A DNA stretch of 8,514 nucleotides from Chloroflexota bacterium (GTDB lineage Bacteria > Chloroflexota > Anaerolineae > Caldilineales > Caldilineaceae). Shown one piece after another: positions 1-6,234 of the stretch. Positions within the stretch are counted from its first letter, which is position 1. Each line of letters begins with the position of its first letter. The stretch spans positions 1-8,514 of the forward strand of contig JACQGT010000510.1 of assembly GCA_016199425.1 (NCBI GenBank), in the 5' to 3' direction. The position numbers were made by a program, and so were the translations under genes. The notes beneath the pieces are model-generated. The model was not told where the DNA came from. It was given only the letters and a program-made list of their open reading frames with translations, and did no database searches.

Positions 1-353
1 GCGTTGCACAGGTTGCCGCCCAGACTGGCCCGGCCCTGAATCTGCGTTCCCCCGATCAGGCCGGTGGAATCGTGCAGCGCGGGGTACATCTTCTGCACGT
101 CCGCATTGCGGTTGATGACGTGGCAAGGAACCGACGCCCCCAACCAGAGACCGCTTTGCGGGCTGAAGCGCAGTTCCATCAACTCGGGAATGCGCTTCAG
201 ATCGACAACGGTGGCGAGACTGCGCCGGCCTTCTTTCATCTGAGCCAGCAGGTCGGTCCCGCCGCTCAGTGGTCTGGCCCGTTCGCCCCCGGCGGCCAAA
301 GCAGCGACCACCTCATCTACACTACGGGCTGAAACAAAATCGAACGCTTGCAA
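1..353 (-). CDS. Molybdenum hydroxylase (xanthine/CO dehydrogenase family) FAD-binding subunit, N-terminal part, cut by window edge
   Basis: CoxM/XdhB-like subunit that carries the FAD of a three-part molybdenum hydroxylase and passes electrons from the [2Fe-2S] subunit to an acceptor; cytoplasmic by family. I translated the minus strand from a TTG at 353-351: 117 complete codons are visible and the 3' part lies beyond base 1. The first FAD motif is LSGGTDLLAQM at residues 29-39, followed by VVDLKRIPEL (49-58) and the second FAD motif GRASLGGNLCNA from residue 107, in the order and spacing of the family. The start is set by AGGAGG seven bases upstream; no in-frame ATG or GTG lies closer. The substrate cannot be inferred from this part. 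Partner Mo and FeS genes may follow beyond the left edge. It differs clearly in sequence from the FAD domain at 6235-7821, so it is not a recent duplicate. Confidence 0.9.
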   Translation of the reverse strand, partial: MQAFDFVSARSVDEVVAALAAGGERARPLSGGTDLLAQMKEGRRSLATVVDLKRIPELMELRFSPQSGLWLGASVPCHVINRNADVQKMYPALHDSTGLIGGTQIQGRASLGGNLCN

Positions 354-360
354 GGATACA

Positions 361-366
361 CCTCCT
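361..366 (-). promoter_or_regulatory. Shine-Dalgarno site fixing a TTG start
   Basis: The minus strand reads AGGAGG here, seven bases before the TTG at 353-351. This near-perfect site is why the rare TTG is taken as the start of the FAD-subunit gene. Confidence 0.75.
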
Positions 367-387
367 ATGGGATCAGGACGCAAGTGA

Positions 388-421
388 ATTGTTTCGATAG
401 AATCGAAGCATTCGGAACAAT
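388..421. promoter_or_regulatory. Operator-like inverted repeats upstream of the leftward FAD-subunit gene
   Basis: A perfect inverted repeat TTCGAT-AGA-ATCGAA lies at 393-407. A second, overlapping pair ATTGTTTCG (388-396) and CGGAACAAT (413-421) matches at 8 of 9 positions. The block sits about 35 bases upstream of the TTG start, where a repressor would block transcription. The symmetry is seen directly; its use as an operator is inference. Confidence 0.4.
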
Positions 422-613
422 AGAGGATTGAAAACTGGGAAAAAGAGACGATTGCCGGGTCGACAGAGACCGAATGGACGGGATGGGGTCGATTTTTGAA
501 AACCGGTTTACATCGCCCGCTCAAACGGAATCGTTCTGCCGCGACTGTGTGATTGTTTATACCACAGAATCGTCCAGAAGAAAAACGTTCCGATCCCCGA
601 TAGACCACACGCG

Positions 614-644
614 GAAACTGAGTTTCTCTGAGAAACTCAGTTTC
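614..644. repeat. 31-base perfect palindrome containing two 13-base palindromes
   Basis: Bases 614-628 and 630-644 are exact reverse complements around a single T at 629. Each half contains GAAACT-S-AGTTTC, itself a palindrome (614-626 with G in the centre, 632-644 with C in the centre), so two sites lie with centres 18 bases apart. It directly abuts the extended -10 at 645-653 and occupies the -35 position. It could be a double operator, a cruciform, or a dispersed palindromic repeat of the genome; there is no T-run to make it a terminator. Confidence 0.75.
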
Positions 645-653
645 TGGTACAAT
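645..653 (+). promoter_or_regulatory. Extended -10 promoter for the oxidoreductase-translin-kinase operon
   Basis: TGG-TACAAT gives a TGN extension plus a -10 hexamer matching TATAAT at 5 of 6. No good -35 is visible because the 31-base palindrome fills that position, which fits an extended -10 promoter that depends on or is blocked by a bound protein. Transcription would start near 660, leaving a leader of about 100 bases before the ATG at 759. Confidence 0.45.
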
Positions 654-663
654 CACACCCAGC

Positions 664-678
664 AATTGTCAGACAATT
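664..678. promoter_or_regulatory. 15-base perfect palindrome just after the predicted start point
   Basis: AATTGTC-A-GACAATT is an exact odd-length palindrome ten bases downstream of the predicted -10. Its position at the likely transcription start suggests an operator. The protein that would bind it is unknown. Confidence 0.45.
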
Positions 679-758
679 CGCCCGACTCGCGATTTTTATC
701 TTTGCATCATCCCACAATCCCATCATCCCTTCTCTACCGGCAAAGGAGCCTCCCACCC

Positions 759-1769
759 ATGGCCGACAAAAAATATACCCGTGTCGCCCTCTATCTGCAG
801 GACAAGCACCCCATCCGCGACGGGATGGCCTATGCCCAATACGCCGAGGAGCGGGGTTTCGAGGCGGTCTGGCAGGCGGAGAGCCGGCTGGTGCGGGATG
901 CGATTGTGCCTATGGCCGCCTACGCCGCGGTCACCCAACGGATCAAAATCGGCTCCGGCGTCATCAACAACTGGACGCGCAACATTGGGCTGCTGGCCGC
1001 CACCTTCCTGACCCTGGACGATCTGGCCCCGGACCGCATCCTTTGCGGCATTGGCGCCTGGTGGGATCCCCTGGCCCGCAATGTGGGCATCGACCGGCGC
1101 AAACCCCTGACCGCTATGCAGGAGACAATTGAGGTGATGCGCCGCCTGCTGGCTATGGAAAATGTGACCTTCGACGGCGAGTTCCACAAAGTCAGCGGCA
1201 TCGAGTTGGATGTGGTGCATGGCCGCCGAGAACCCCGCAACGTGCCCGTACTAATCGGCGCCACCGGTCCCAAAATGATGGAGTTGACCGGTGCCATCGC
1301 TGACGGAGCAGTGCTTAACTACTGTGTGCCGCCGGACTACAACCACGCGGCGCTGGAACAGTTGGAGCGGGGGGCACGCTCTACCGGGCGCACACTGGAC
1401 GACATCGACCGCCCCCAACTAATCGTTTGCTCGGTCCACGAAAACCAGCAGGTGGCCCTGGACGGCGCGCGGGAACTGCTCACCCAATACCTGGCCCAGC
1501 AGCCCCACATCGCCAAAGCCAGCGGCGTCAAGCCGGAAATTGTGGAGAAGATTCAGTCGATTCTGGGCTGGCCCGCCACCAAAGAGCAGGTGCGCCAGGC
1601 CATGCCCCTTGTGCCGGATGATCTGGTGACCCGCATCACAGCCAGCGGCACACCGACAGAGGTCAAGGCCAAAGTGCGCCAGTATATGGAAAACGGCGCC
1701 ACCTGCCCGATTCTTTACCCTCTGGGTGATGTGAAGTTGATGATCGATACCTTCGCCGGGGGATTTTAA
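759..1769 (+). CDS. LLM-class (luciferase-like) flavin/F420-dependent oxidoreductase
   Basis: 336-residue single-domain protein of the bacterial luciferase-like superfamily, a TIM-barrel fold using FMN or coenzyme F420 to oxidise or reduce small molecules in the cytoplasm. Features of the methylenetetrahydromethanopterin reductase-like branch are DGMAYAQYAEERGFEAVW (21-38), RIKIGSGVINNWTRN (61-75), DRILCGIGAWWDP (92-104), NVPVLIGATGPKMMELTGAIADG (161-183), and the C-terminal SGTPTEVKAKVRQYMENGA. The length is normal for the family. The ATG at 759 is chosen because AGGAG (744-748) lies ten bases upstream and homology begins here; the frame is open further upstream but looks non-coding. It is the first gene of a three-gene operon. 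F420 versus FMN use and the substrate cannot be decided from sequence alone. Confidence 0.9.
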   Translation: MADKKYTRVALYLQDKHPIRDGMAYAQYAEERGFEAVWQAESRLVRDAIVPMAAYAAVTQRIKIGSGVINNWTRNIGLLAATFLTLDDLAPDRILCGIGAWWDPLARNVGIDRRKPLTAMQETIEVMRRLLAMENVTFDGEFHKVSGIELDVVHGRREPRNVPVLIGATGPKMMELTGAIADGAVLNYCVPPDYNHAALEQLERGARSTGRTLDDIDRPQLIVCSVHENQQVALDGARELLTQYLAQQPHIAKASGVKPEIVEKIQSILGWPATKEQVRQAMPLVPDDLVTRITASGTPTEVKAKVRQYMENGATCPILYPLGDVKLMIDTFAGGF

Positions 1770-1772
1770 CCG

Positions 1773-2465
1773 ATGGCTACGAACGAACTCTCTACGATTG
1801 TCGATGGGATTATTGCGGAGATGGAGCGGATCAACGCTGTGCGGGACGAAACTCTAAGCCGCAGCCGGGCGCTGATCCGCATCTGCGCCCACAGCATTCG
1901 GGCTATGCACCGCCACGAGATGGACGAGGCCGCGGCTCTGCTGGCCCAGGCCCGCCAGGACGCGGCGGCGATGGTTCTGCCTCTGGCCGATTTCCCGGAC
2001 CTCTACCACACAGGCTACACCCAGGACGCGCTGAAGGAGGTGGTGGAGGCACACCTGCTCCACGCCTTCATCACTGGCGGCGATTTTCCCACGCCGGCCG
2101 CCCTGCAAGTGATCGGCGCAACCTACCTGAAGGGGATGTCCGAAGCGGCTACGGAGATGCGCCGTTTCGCCCTGGACCTGATGCGCCAGGATCAGGTAGA
2201 GGCCGCCGAACCCTTTCTGCGCATGATGGACGACGTATATTCCTTACAGGTGACGGTGGACTTTCCCGATGCGGTGACAATGGGGTTGCGTCGCCAGACC
2301 GATGTGCTGCGCGGTGTGTTGGAACGCACCCGGGGCGATCTGACAATGGCTATGCGCCAGGAGAAGATGCGTTCGGCCCTGCGCCAGTTCGAGCAGGCCA
2401 TCCGTTCTGCTGACGGGGGCGACGAGGCACTGGTGCTGGAAGAGTGGGAGGAAGCGGAGGAGTAG
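1773..2465 (+). CDS. Translin/TRAX-family protein, possible RNA-binding endoribonuclease
   Basis: 230-residue, largely helical protein. Family marks: RDETLSRSRALIRICAHSIR (24-43) with the following HRHEMDEA, the central ALKEVVEAHLLHAF (86-99), and the C-terminal LRRQTDVLRGVLERTRGDLT (172-191). Eukaryotic translin and TRAX form the C3PO ring that cleaves RNA; archaea and some bacteria have single homologues. E89 and E92 fall in the segment matching the (Q)E-x-V-E-A motif that holds TRAX catalytic glutamates, so a metal-dependent RNase is plausible, while pure RNA/DNA binding is the alternative. The tail (EEWEEAEE) is acidic. It starts three bases after the oxidoreductase stop, with GGGGGA (1758-1763) as ribosome site, so the two genes are translationally coupled. 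Family assignment is firm; activity is inference. Confidence 0.85.
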   Translation: MATNELSTIVDGIIAEMERINAVRDETLSRSRALIRICAHSIRAMHRHEMDEAAALLAQARQDAAAMVLPLADFPDLYHTGYTQDALKEVVEAHLLHAFITGGDFPTPAALQVIGATYLKGMSEAATEMRRFALDLMRQDQVEAAEPFLRMMDDVYSLQVTVDFPDAVTMGLRRQTDVLRGVLERTRGDLTMAMRQEKMRSALRQFEQAIRSADGGDEALVLEEWEEAEE

Positions 2466-2467
2466 GA

Positions 2468-3031
2468 ATGCTCTATCTGATCGGTGGAGCGGCTCGCGCC
2501 GGCAACTCCACCGTTGCCCGGCGCTTTCTGGCCGAGACGGGCATCCCCTTTTTCTGTCTGGACTATCTGATGATAGGGCTGTCAAACGGGTTGCCCCTCT
2601 CCGGCGTCGATGCAGACGACGACGAAGTGCGGGTCGCCGATCTGATGTGGCCGGTGGTCAAACCGCTGGCGACGGCGATGCTGGAAAATGAGGAAGAATA
2701 TCTGTTGGAAGGGGTGCAGATGCGCCCACAATTTGCCTGGGAATTGCACCAAGCGTGGCCCGGACAGGTGCGCAGTTGTTTCCTCGGCTACGCCGATGTG
2801 GATGTGCCGACGAAACTGCGCCAGTTGCGCCAGTTTGACGGGGCGACGAACGATTGGATGAGCGATTTCGACGACACAGAGATGGCTCGCAGCATTGAAA
2901 AGTTCAAGATTTTGAGCGCAGATGTGCGGGACAAGTGTACCCGCTACAATCTGCGCTACATTGAAAGCTCGGCTGACTTCTTGGGGGCTGTGGCAAAGGC
3001 AGTAGCTCATCTAAAGGACAACTCCCTTTGA
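2468..3031 (+). CDS. P-loop kinase-like NTPase with altered Walker A (Lys to Asn)
   Basis: 187-residue protein resembling small adenylate/2-phosphoglycerate-kinase-like P-loop proteins. The N-terminus MLYLIGGAARAGNSTVARRF has the form of a Walker A (GxxxxGKS/T), but residue 13 is Asn (AAC) where the phosphate-binding Lys is expected. Other family-like elements remain: IPFFCLDYLMIGL (26-38, with D32 where related kinases have an Asp binding the acceptor), EEYLLEGVQMRP (76-87), and a C-terminal cysteine- and charge-rich half. The ATG at 2468 is preferred over a GTG at 2444: GGAGGAG-like sequence ends five bases before it and residue 1 begins the expected beta strand. It starts two bases after the translin stop. 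It may bind nucleotide weakly, act without hydrolysis, or be decaying. The substrate is unknown. Confidence 0.75.
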   Translation: MLYLIGGAARAGNSTVARRFLAETGIPFFCLDYLMIGLSNGLPLSGVDADDDEVRVADLMWPVVKPLATAMLENEEEYLLEGVQMRPQFAWELHQAWPGQVRSCFLGYADVDVPTKLRQLRQFDGATNDWMSDFDDTEMARSIEKFKILSADVRDKCTRYNLRYIESSADFLGAVAKAVAHLKDNSL

Positions 3032-3103
3032 CAACCTATGCCCAATAATTTCGTCGTCACTGGTTGGGCCAATTATCTGTGGTTTCGGTGCGCAAACTCC
3101 TGC
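3032..3103. terminator. Short convergent gap, weak hairpin only
   Basis: Two convergent genes end here 72 bases apart. GCCCAA (3040-3045) can pair with TTGGGC (3064-3069) across an 18-base loop, and ATAATT (3045-3050) with AATTAT (3071-3076) as a competing pairing. Neither is followed by a T-run, so a bidirectional terminator is only suggested by position. Confidence 0.15.
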
Positions 3104-4906
3104 TTAGTACCCTAGCCCGAAACCGAAAGGAAAGAGCGGATTCTCCGAATCGTAGGGCACATCTTCCTTCTGCGCCCGCACGGCTTCCATCGACGACGGT
3201 AACTCGAAGGGCAGTTTGCCTGTCGGCGCGCAGCGGCCAAAGATCAGATCCAGCAGCGCGGCGTCACTGGCCCCAAAGTTGGCGAGCAGGGCCCCGCTGT
3301 TGGCTGCAATTTCCGGGATGACCGCAGGCCGTTCCAGATAGATGTCCACAATCGTCGGAACCCGGCCCAGAATCTCCAGGATACGAGAGAGTTCCGACTC
3401 TTTGAAGTCCAGATCCCCCGAATGGAAGAAGCGCTCCAAAAAACCTTCACGGGGTTCGTAGGGCGTGGAGAGACGCAGAATGGCGAAATCGGCCGCGTCG
3501 GGACTCTCCACCCGTTCGGCGAAGGGCGCGACCGCTTCGGGGGCGATGCCCTCTACATAGAGTTTAGGTCGCCCGGTCAGGGGAAGCAGGGGCGTATTTT
3601 CCCCGCCATTCTTGAGCAGCACAATCGATCTGCGCTGGGCCAGATCGCCCGCGGTCTGAAACGCTGGATTGCCCACAATTTCGACGGCCCGATCTTCATC
3701 CACAAAAGGATTGTCAAAGAGGCCGAGCCGGAATTTTTCCCGGAGCAGACGGCGCGCCGAACCGTCAATGCGCGCCTCGCTCACCTGTCCGCCTCGCGCC
3801 AGCTCCACAATCACCTCCGGGCAGGCTTCGCCGCCGAACTGGTCCACCCCGGCGTCCAGCGCCTTGCGCGCCCGTTCCGCCGCGCTCAGATCTTCCACGC
3901 CCCAGCACTTGGCCTCCACCATCAATCTTCCATCCGCTCCCAGCGCATCTGTCAGCAGCCGCCAATCCGTACAGACGATCCCATCGAAGCCGTACTTTTC
4001 CCGCAGCAGACCGGTGACGATGCCCCGGTTGAAGCCAAAGCCGACTGCCTCGTGTTCGGTCTCCACCGGCATCCCGTAGTAGGGCATAATTTGAGAAGTG
4101 CCCGCGGCAAAGGCAGCCTGAAAAGGGATCAGGTGGTAATCGAAATGATTGCCGGGGTAGACCTGCTCCTTGCCGATGGAAAAGTGGGGGTCTTCGCCGT
4201 TCATCTGGGGCCCGCCGCCGGGGAAGTGTTTGGTCATGCAGGCCACGCTCTGCGCGCCCAGAACTTCGCCCTGAAAACCCCGAATGTAGGCTGCCGTCTG
4301 CCGGGCGGAAAGCTGCGCGTCCTCGCCAAAAGTGCCGTTGATGCGCGCCCAGCGGGGTTCGGTGGCCAGGTCGGCCATAGGATGCAGAGCCACCCGAATG
4401 CCCACGGCCAGATACTCCTGGCGGGCCATATCGGCGAATTGCCGGGTAAGTTCTTCGTCACCGATGGCAGCCAGACCGATAGGCTCCGGCCACTGGGAGA
4501 AGTGACCGGCCATCAACGCCGCGCCGGGGTTGTTGGTGAAGGCGTGGCGCGGATCCGACGAAAGGGTGACGGGAATGCCCAGACGGGTGGATGCGGCCAG
4601 CCGTTGCAGCCGGTTGTGCCAGGCGGCCATCGTTCCCGGCTCTGCCCCCCGCAGCACATTGAAGTGGTTGATCTTCTGCTCCGCCACCATCCGAGTGGTG
4701 AAGATCGGCCCGAAGCCGCCCATCCCGTCCTGGAGCGTGCCGTCCGGGTTCATTCCGAGCATTGTGTGGAACATCAGCCCTGCCTTCTCTTCCAGGGTCA
4801 TCTGGCCCAGAAGATCGGCCACCCGTTCTTCCACAGGCAGACGGCTATCCTCGTAGGGGTCCAGTCGGCCATTTTTGTTGAGATCGCGGAAGGTATGTTC
4901 GGTCAT
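3104..4906 (-). CDS. Glycoside hydrolase family 3 enzyme (beta-glucosidase/exo-glucanase type)
   Basis: 600 residues. Hydrolyses non-reducing-end beta-linked sugars with retention. The N-terminal barrel has VEERVADLLGQMTLEEKAGLM (25-45), EPRWARINGTFGED (183-196), MTKHFPGGGPQMNGEDPHF (224-242) and the nucleophile motif GIVCTDW with Asp314. The second alpha/beta domain contains RRSIVLLKNG, LRLSTPYEPREG (where the acid/base Glu probably lies), the FFHSGDLDF segment, and it ends in the usual LFPFGFGLGY. No fibronectin-III domain is present. Residues 8-19 (DLNKNGRLDPYE) form an EF-hand/dockerin-like calcium loop, seen in this GH3 branch. No signal peptide, so the enzyme is probably cytoplasmic and acts on imported oligosaccharides. 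The ATG at 4906 has AAGGAG upstream with about eight bases of spacing. It is divergent from a sugar-type dehydrogenase at 4993, suggesting one pathway. Exact substrate unresolved. Confidence 0.92.
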   Translation of the reverse strand: MTEHTFRDLNKNGRLDPYEDSRLPVEERVADLLGQMTLEEKAGLMFHTMLGMNPDGTLQDGMGGFGPIFTTRMVAEQKINHFNVLRGAEPGTMAAWHNRLQRLAASTRLGIPVTLSSDPRHAFTNNPGAALMAGHFSQWPEPIGLAAIGDEELTRQFADMARQEYLAVGIRVALHPMADLATEPRWARINGTFGEDAQLSARQTAAYIRGFQGEVLGAQSVACMTKHFPGGGPQMNGEDPHFSIGKEQVYPGNHFDYHLIPFQAAFAAGTSQIMPYYGMPVETEHEAVGFGFNRGIVTGLLREKYGFDGIVCTDWRLLTDALGADGRLMVEAKCWGVEDLSAAERARKALDAGVDQFGGEACPEVIVELARGGQVSEARIDGSARRLLREKFRLGLFDNPFVDEDRAVEIVGNPAFQTAGDLAQRRSIVLLKNGGENTPLLPLTGRPKLYVEGIAPEAVAPFAERVESPDAADFAILRLSTPYEPREGFLERFFHSGDLDFKESELSRILEILGRVPTIVDIYLERPAVIPEIAANSGALLANFGASDAALLDLIFGRCAPTGKLPFELPSSMEAVRAQKEDVPYDSENPLFPFGFGLGY

Positions 4907-4925
4907 CGCTGGCTCTCCTTCTGGC

Positions 4926-4956
4926 TTGAATTATTACGCAGTTGGGTTCATACTAT
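4926..4956 (+). promoter_or_regulatory. Candidate promoter for the Gfo/Idh/MocA gene
   Basis: TTGAAT (4926-4931) and TACTAT (4951-4956) are separated by 19 bases, which is longer than ideal. The -10 shares its bases with the opposing GH3 promoter, so the two would exclude each other or share one regulator. Confidence 0.25.
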
Positions 4957-4979
4957 ACGGGAATGGTATTCAAACACAA
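4952..4979 (-). promoter_or_regulatory. Candidate promoter for the GH3 gene
   Basis: The minus strand reads TTGTGT (4979-4974), a 16-base spacer and TATAGT (4957-4952). The -10 matches 5 of 6 and the -35 matches 3 of 6. The leader would be about 40 bases. It overlaps the candidate plus-strand promoter. Confidence 0.4.
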
Positions 4980-4982
4980 ATC

Positions 4983-4986
4983 GGAG
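4983..4986 (+). promoter_or_regulatory. Ribosome site choosing the second of two adjacent ATGs
   Basis: GGAG ends six bases before the ATG at 4993 but only three before the ATG at 4990. The later ATG also gives the usual family start (MTPIRMAQYGIKHGHA). Further upstream ATG 4963 and TTG 4942 are in frame but have no ribosome site and lie within the promoter. Confidence 0.5.
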
Positions 4987-4992
4987 CAAATG

Positions 4993-5994
4993 ATGACCCC
5001 CATCCGTATGGCCCAATACGGCATCAAACACGGACACGCCGCGGGCAAACTGCTGGCGATGCTGACCAACCCGGATGTGGAAGTGGTCGGCGTCTATGAA
5101 CCGGACCCGGAACGGAGACGACAGGTGCAGGCGACAAGCGGGCCCCTGCGCAATCTCCATTGGTTCGACGACAAACGGGAGATGCTGGACGATCCGTCGA
5201 TTGTGGCGATTGCCTCCGAAGGGCTGAACAGCGAGAGCCTGGAGCAGACCGCGGAGATCGTCGCCGCGGGCAAGCACGTCTGGTATGACAAGCCCGCGGG
5301 CGAGAACTGGCCCCGATGGCAGGAAGTGATGGCCGAAGCCCAGGCGCGCCAGCTATACGTGCAGATGGGCTATATGTTCCGCTACCACAACGGCTTCCGG
5401 CGCATCGCCAACTGGGCCAAATCCGGGCTGCTGGGCGACATTTTCTCCATCCGCGCCCACATGTCCACCTGGATCAGCATCGCCCAGCGCGAGGTGATCA
5501 GCCAACACAGCGCAGGCATCTTCTACGATCTGGCCGGCCATATGCTGGACCAGATCGTTTGGCTATTGGGGAGGCCCGCACGGACAACCGGCTTTTTCCA
5601 CAACCACAGCGGTATTGTCCCGGCCTTTGCCGATAATACCCTGGGCGTGCTGGAATATGCGAAAGCCATCGCGGTTGTGGACATTGCGGCGATGGAGCCC
5701 CGCCCGATGGCGCGCCGCTTTGAGGTCTACGGCAGCCGGGGCAGCGCCGTTTTGCTCGAACCTTTCGAGCCAGGCCACGCCATCCGCCTCTGCCTGGAGG
5801 ATGCCGACGGCGGCTACCGACAGGGCGAGCAACGCATCCCCATCTCGGCCCAGAGCCGCCAGGAACTCTACGACCTGGAACTGGAAGCCTTCATCGCGGT
5901 TCTGAAAGGCAAGCAGCCACCGGATCGCCCGGCCAGCCACGAGCTTCTGGTGCAGGAGACGCTCCTGCGCACAACGGGGCAGATTTCAGGTTGA
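4993..5994 (+). CDS. Gfo/Idh/MocA-family NAD(P)-dependent oxidoreductase
   Basis: 333 residues. The N-terminal Rossmann domain opens with IRMAQYGIKHGHAAGKLLAM, a variant of the GxGxxG dinucleotide loop, with the acidic end of strand two at VVGVYEPDPERRR. GKHVWYDKPAGE (93-104) holds the family's E/D-K-P motif (D99-K100-P101), whose Lys is catalytic in relatives. AGIFYDLAGHMLDQIVWLLG (174-193) supplies the conserved D179 and H183 for substrate binding and catalysis. The C-terminal beta-sheet domain has MARRFEVYGSRGSAVLLEPF, the family's oligomer interface region. No signal peptide. Members oxidise or reduce sugars, inositols and their derivatives. Its neighbour across a divergent promoter is a GH3 glycosidase, which suggests the dehydrogenase acts on a released or related sugar. 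Specific substrate unknown. Confidence 0.9.
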   Translation: MTPIRMAQYGIKHGHAAGKLLAMLTNPDVEVVGVYEPDPERRRQVQATSGPLRNLHWFDDKREMLDDPSIVAIASEGLNSESLEQTAEIVAAGKHVWYDKPAGENWPRWQEVMAEAQARQLYVQMGYMFRYHNGFRRIANWAKSGLLGDIFSIRAHMSTWISIAQREVISQHSAGIFYDLAGHMLDQIVWLLGRPARTTGFFHNHSGIVPAFADNTLGVLEYAKAIAVVDIAAMEPRPMARRFEVYGSRGSAVLLEPFEPGHAIRLCLEDADGGYRQGEQRIPISAQSRQELYDLELEAFIAVLKGKQPPDRPASHELLVQETLLRTTGQISG

Positions 5995-6175
5995 AAAGTC
6001 CCCGGCACTTTCTCCCCCAAAGCGTATGAAGCGCCGAGGCCCCGTGCAACAGTCGTCGCCCTCTTCTTTCCGCTTTCCCTCTCTCGATCGGGGCCGTCAG
6101 CCTGAATATCTGCGGGAGTGCTGACAATCTTCAATTTGTCTCACCCCCGAATTGCTTTCAACTCTATCCCAAACC

Positions 6176-6184
6176 TGCTAAAAT
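6176..6184 (+). promoter_or_regulatory. Extended -10 promoter in the 5995-6234 gap
   Basis: TGC-TAAAAT combines a TGN extension with a -10 matching 5 of 6. The -35 region (TTTCAA at 6156-6161, spacer 17) is weak. Predicted start is near 6191, about 44 bases before the GTG at 6235. The rest of the 240-base gap is pyrimidine-rich and shows no gene or clear terminator. Confidence 0.5.
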
Positions 6185-6234
6185 AGAGGAGACATTCTTT
6201 CATCTCTCGCACAAGTCACATTGGTCAATCGTCT

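Larger units (their letters stand above)
354..758. other. 405-base divergent intergenic control region
   Basis: No gene is supported here. The plus-strand reading frame of the downstream oxidoreductase stays open back to an ATG at 474, but that 95-codon extension has no family similarity, its composition is unlike a protein, and it crosses strong palindromes. The region holds an operator-like inverted repeat (388-421), a 31-base palindrome (614-644), an extended -10 (645-653) and a 15-base palindrome (664-678), all listed separately. I found no convincing -35/-10 pair for the leftward gene. Confidence 0.7.

Noticed and set aside
72..332. Plus-strand 86-codon frame at the left edge
   Set aside because: It is antisense to the FAD-subunit gene, whose two FAD motifs are clear on the minus strand.
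474..758. N-terminal extension of the LLM oxidoreductase to ATG 474
   Set aside because: It crosses a promoter and two palindromes, has no family similarity, and a better ribosome site precedes ATG 759.
2444..2467. GTG start at 2444 for the kinase-like gene
   Set aside because: It adds a Gly-rich octapeptide before the first beta strand and overlaps the translin gene; ATG 2468 has the better-spaced ribosome site.
3422..4993. Long plus-strand open frame of 523 codons opposite the GH3 gene
   Set aside because: It is antisense to a clear GH3 gene with all family motifs, has no recognisable domain and an Arg/His/Pro-rich composition typical of shadow frames in GC-rich DNA.
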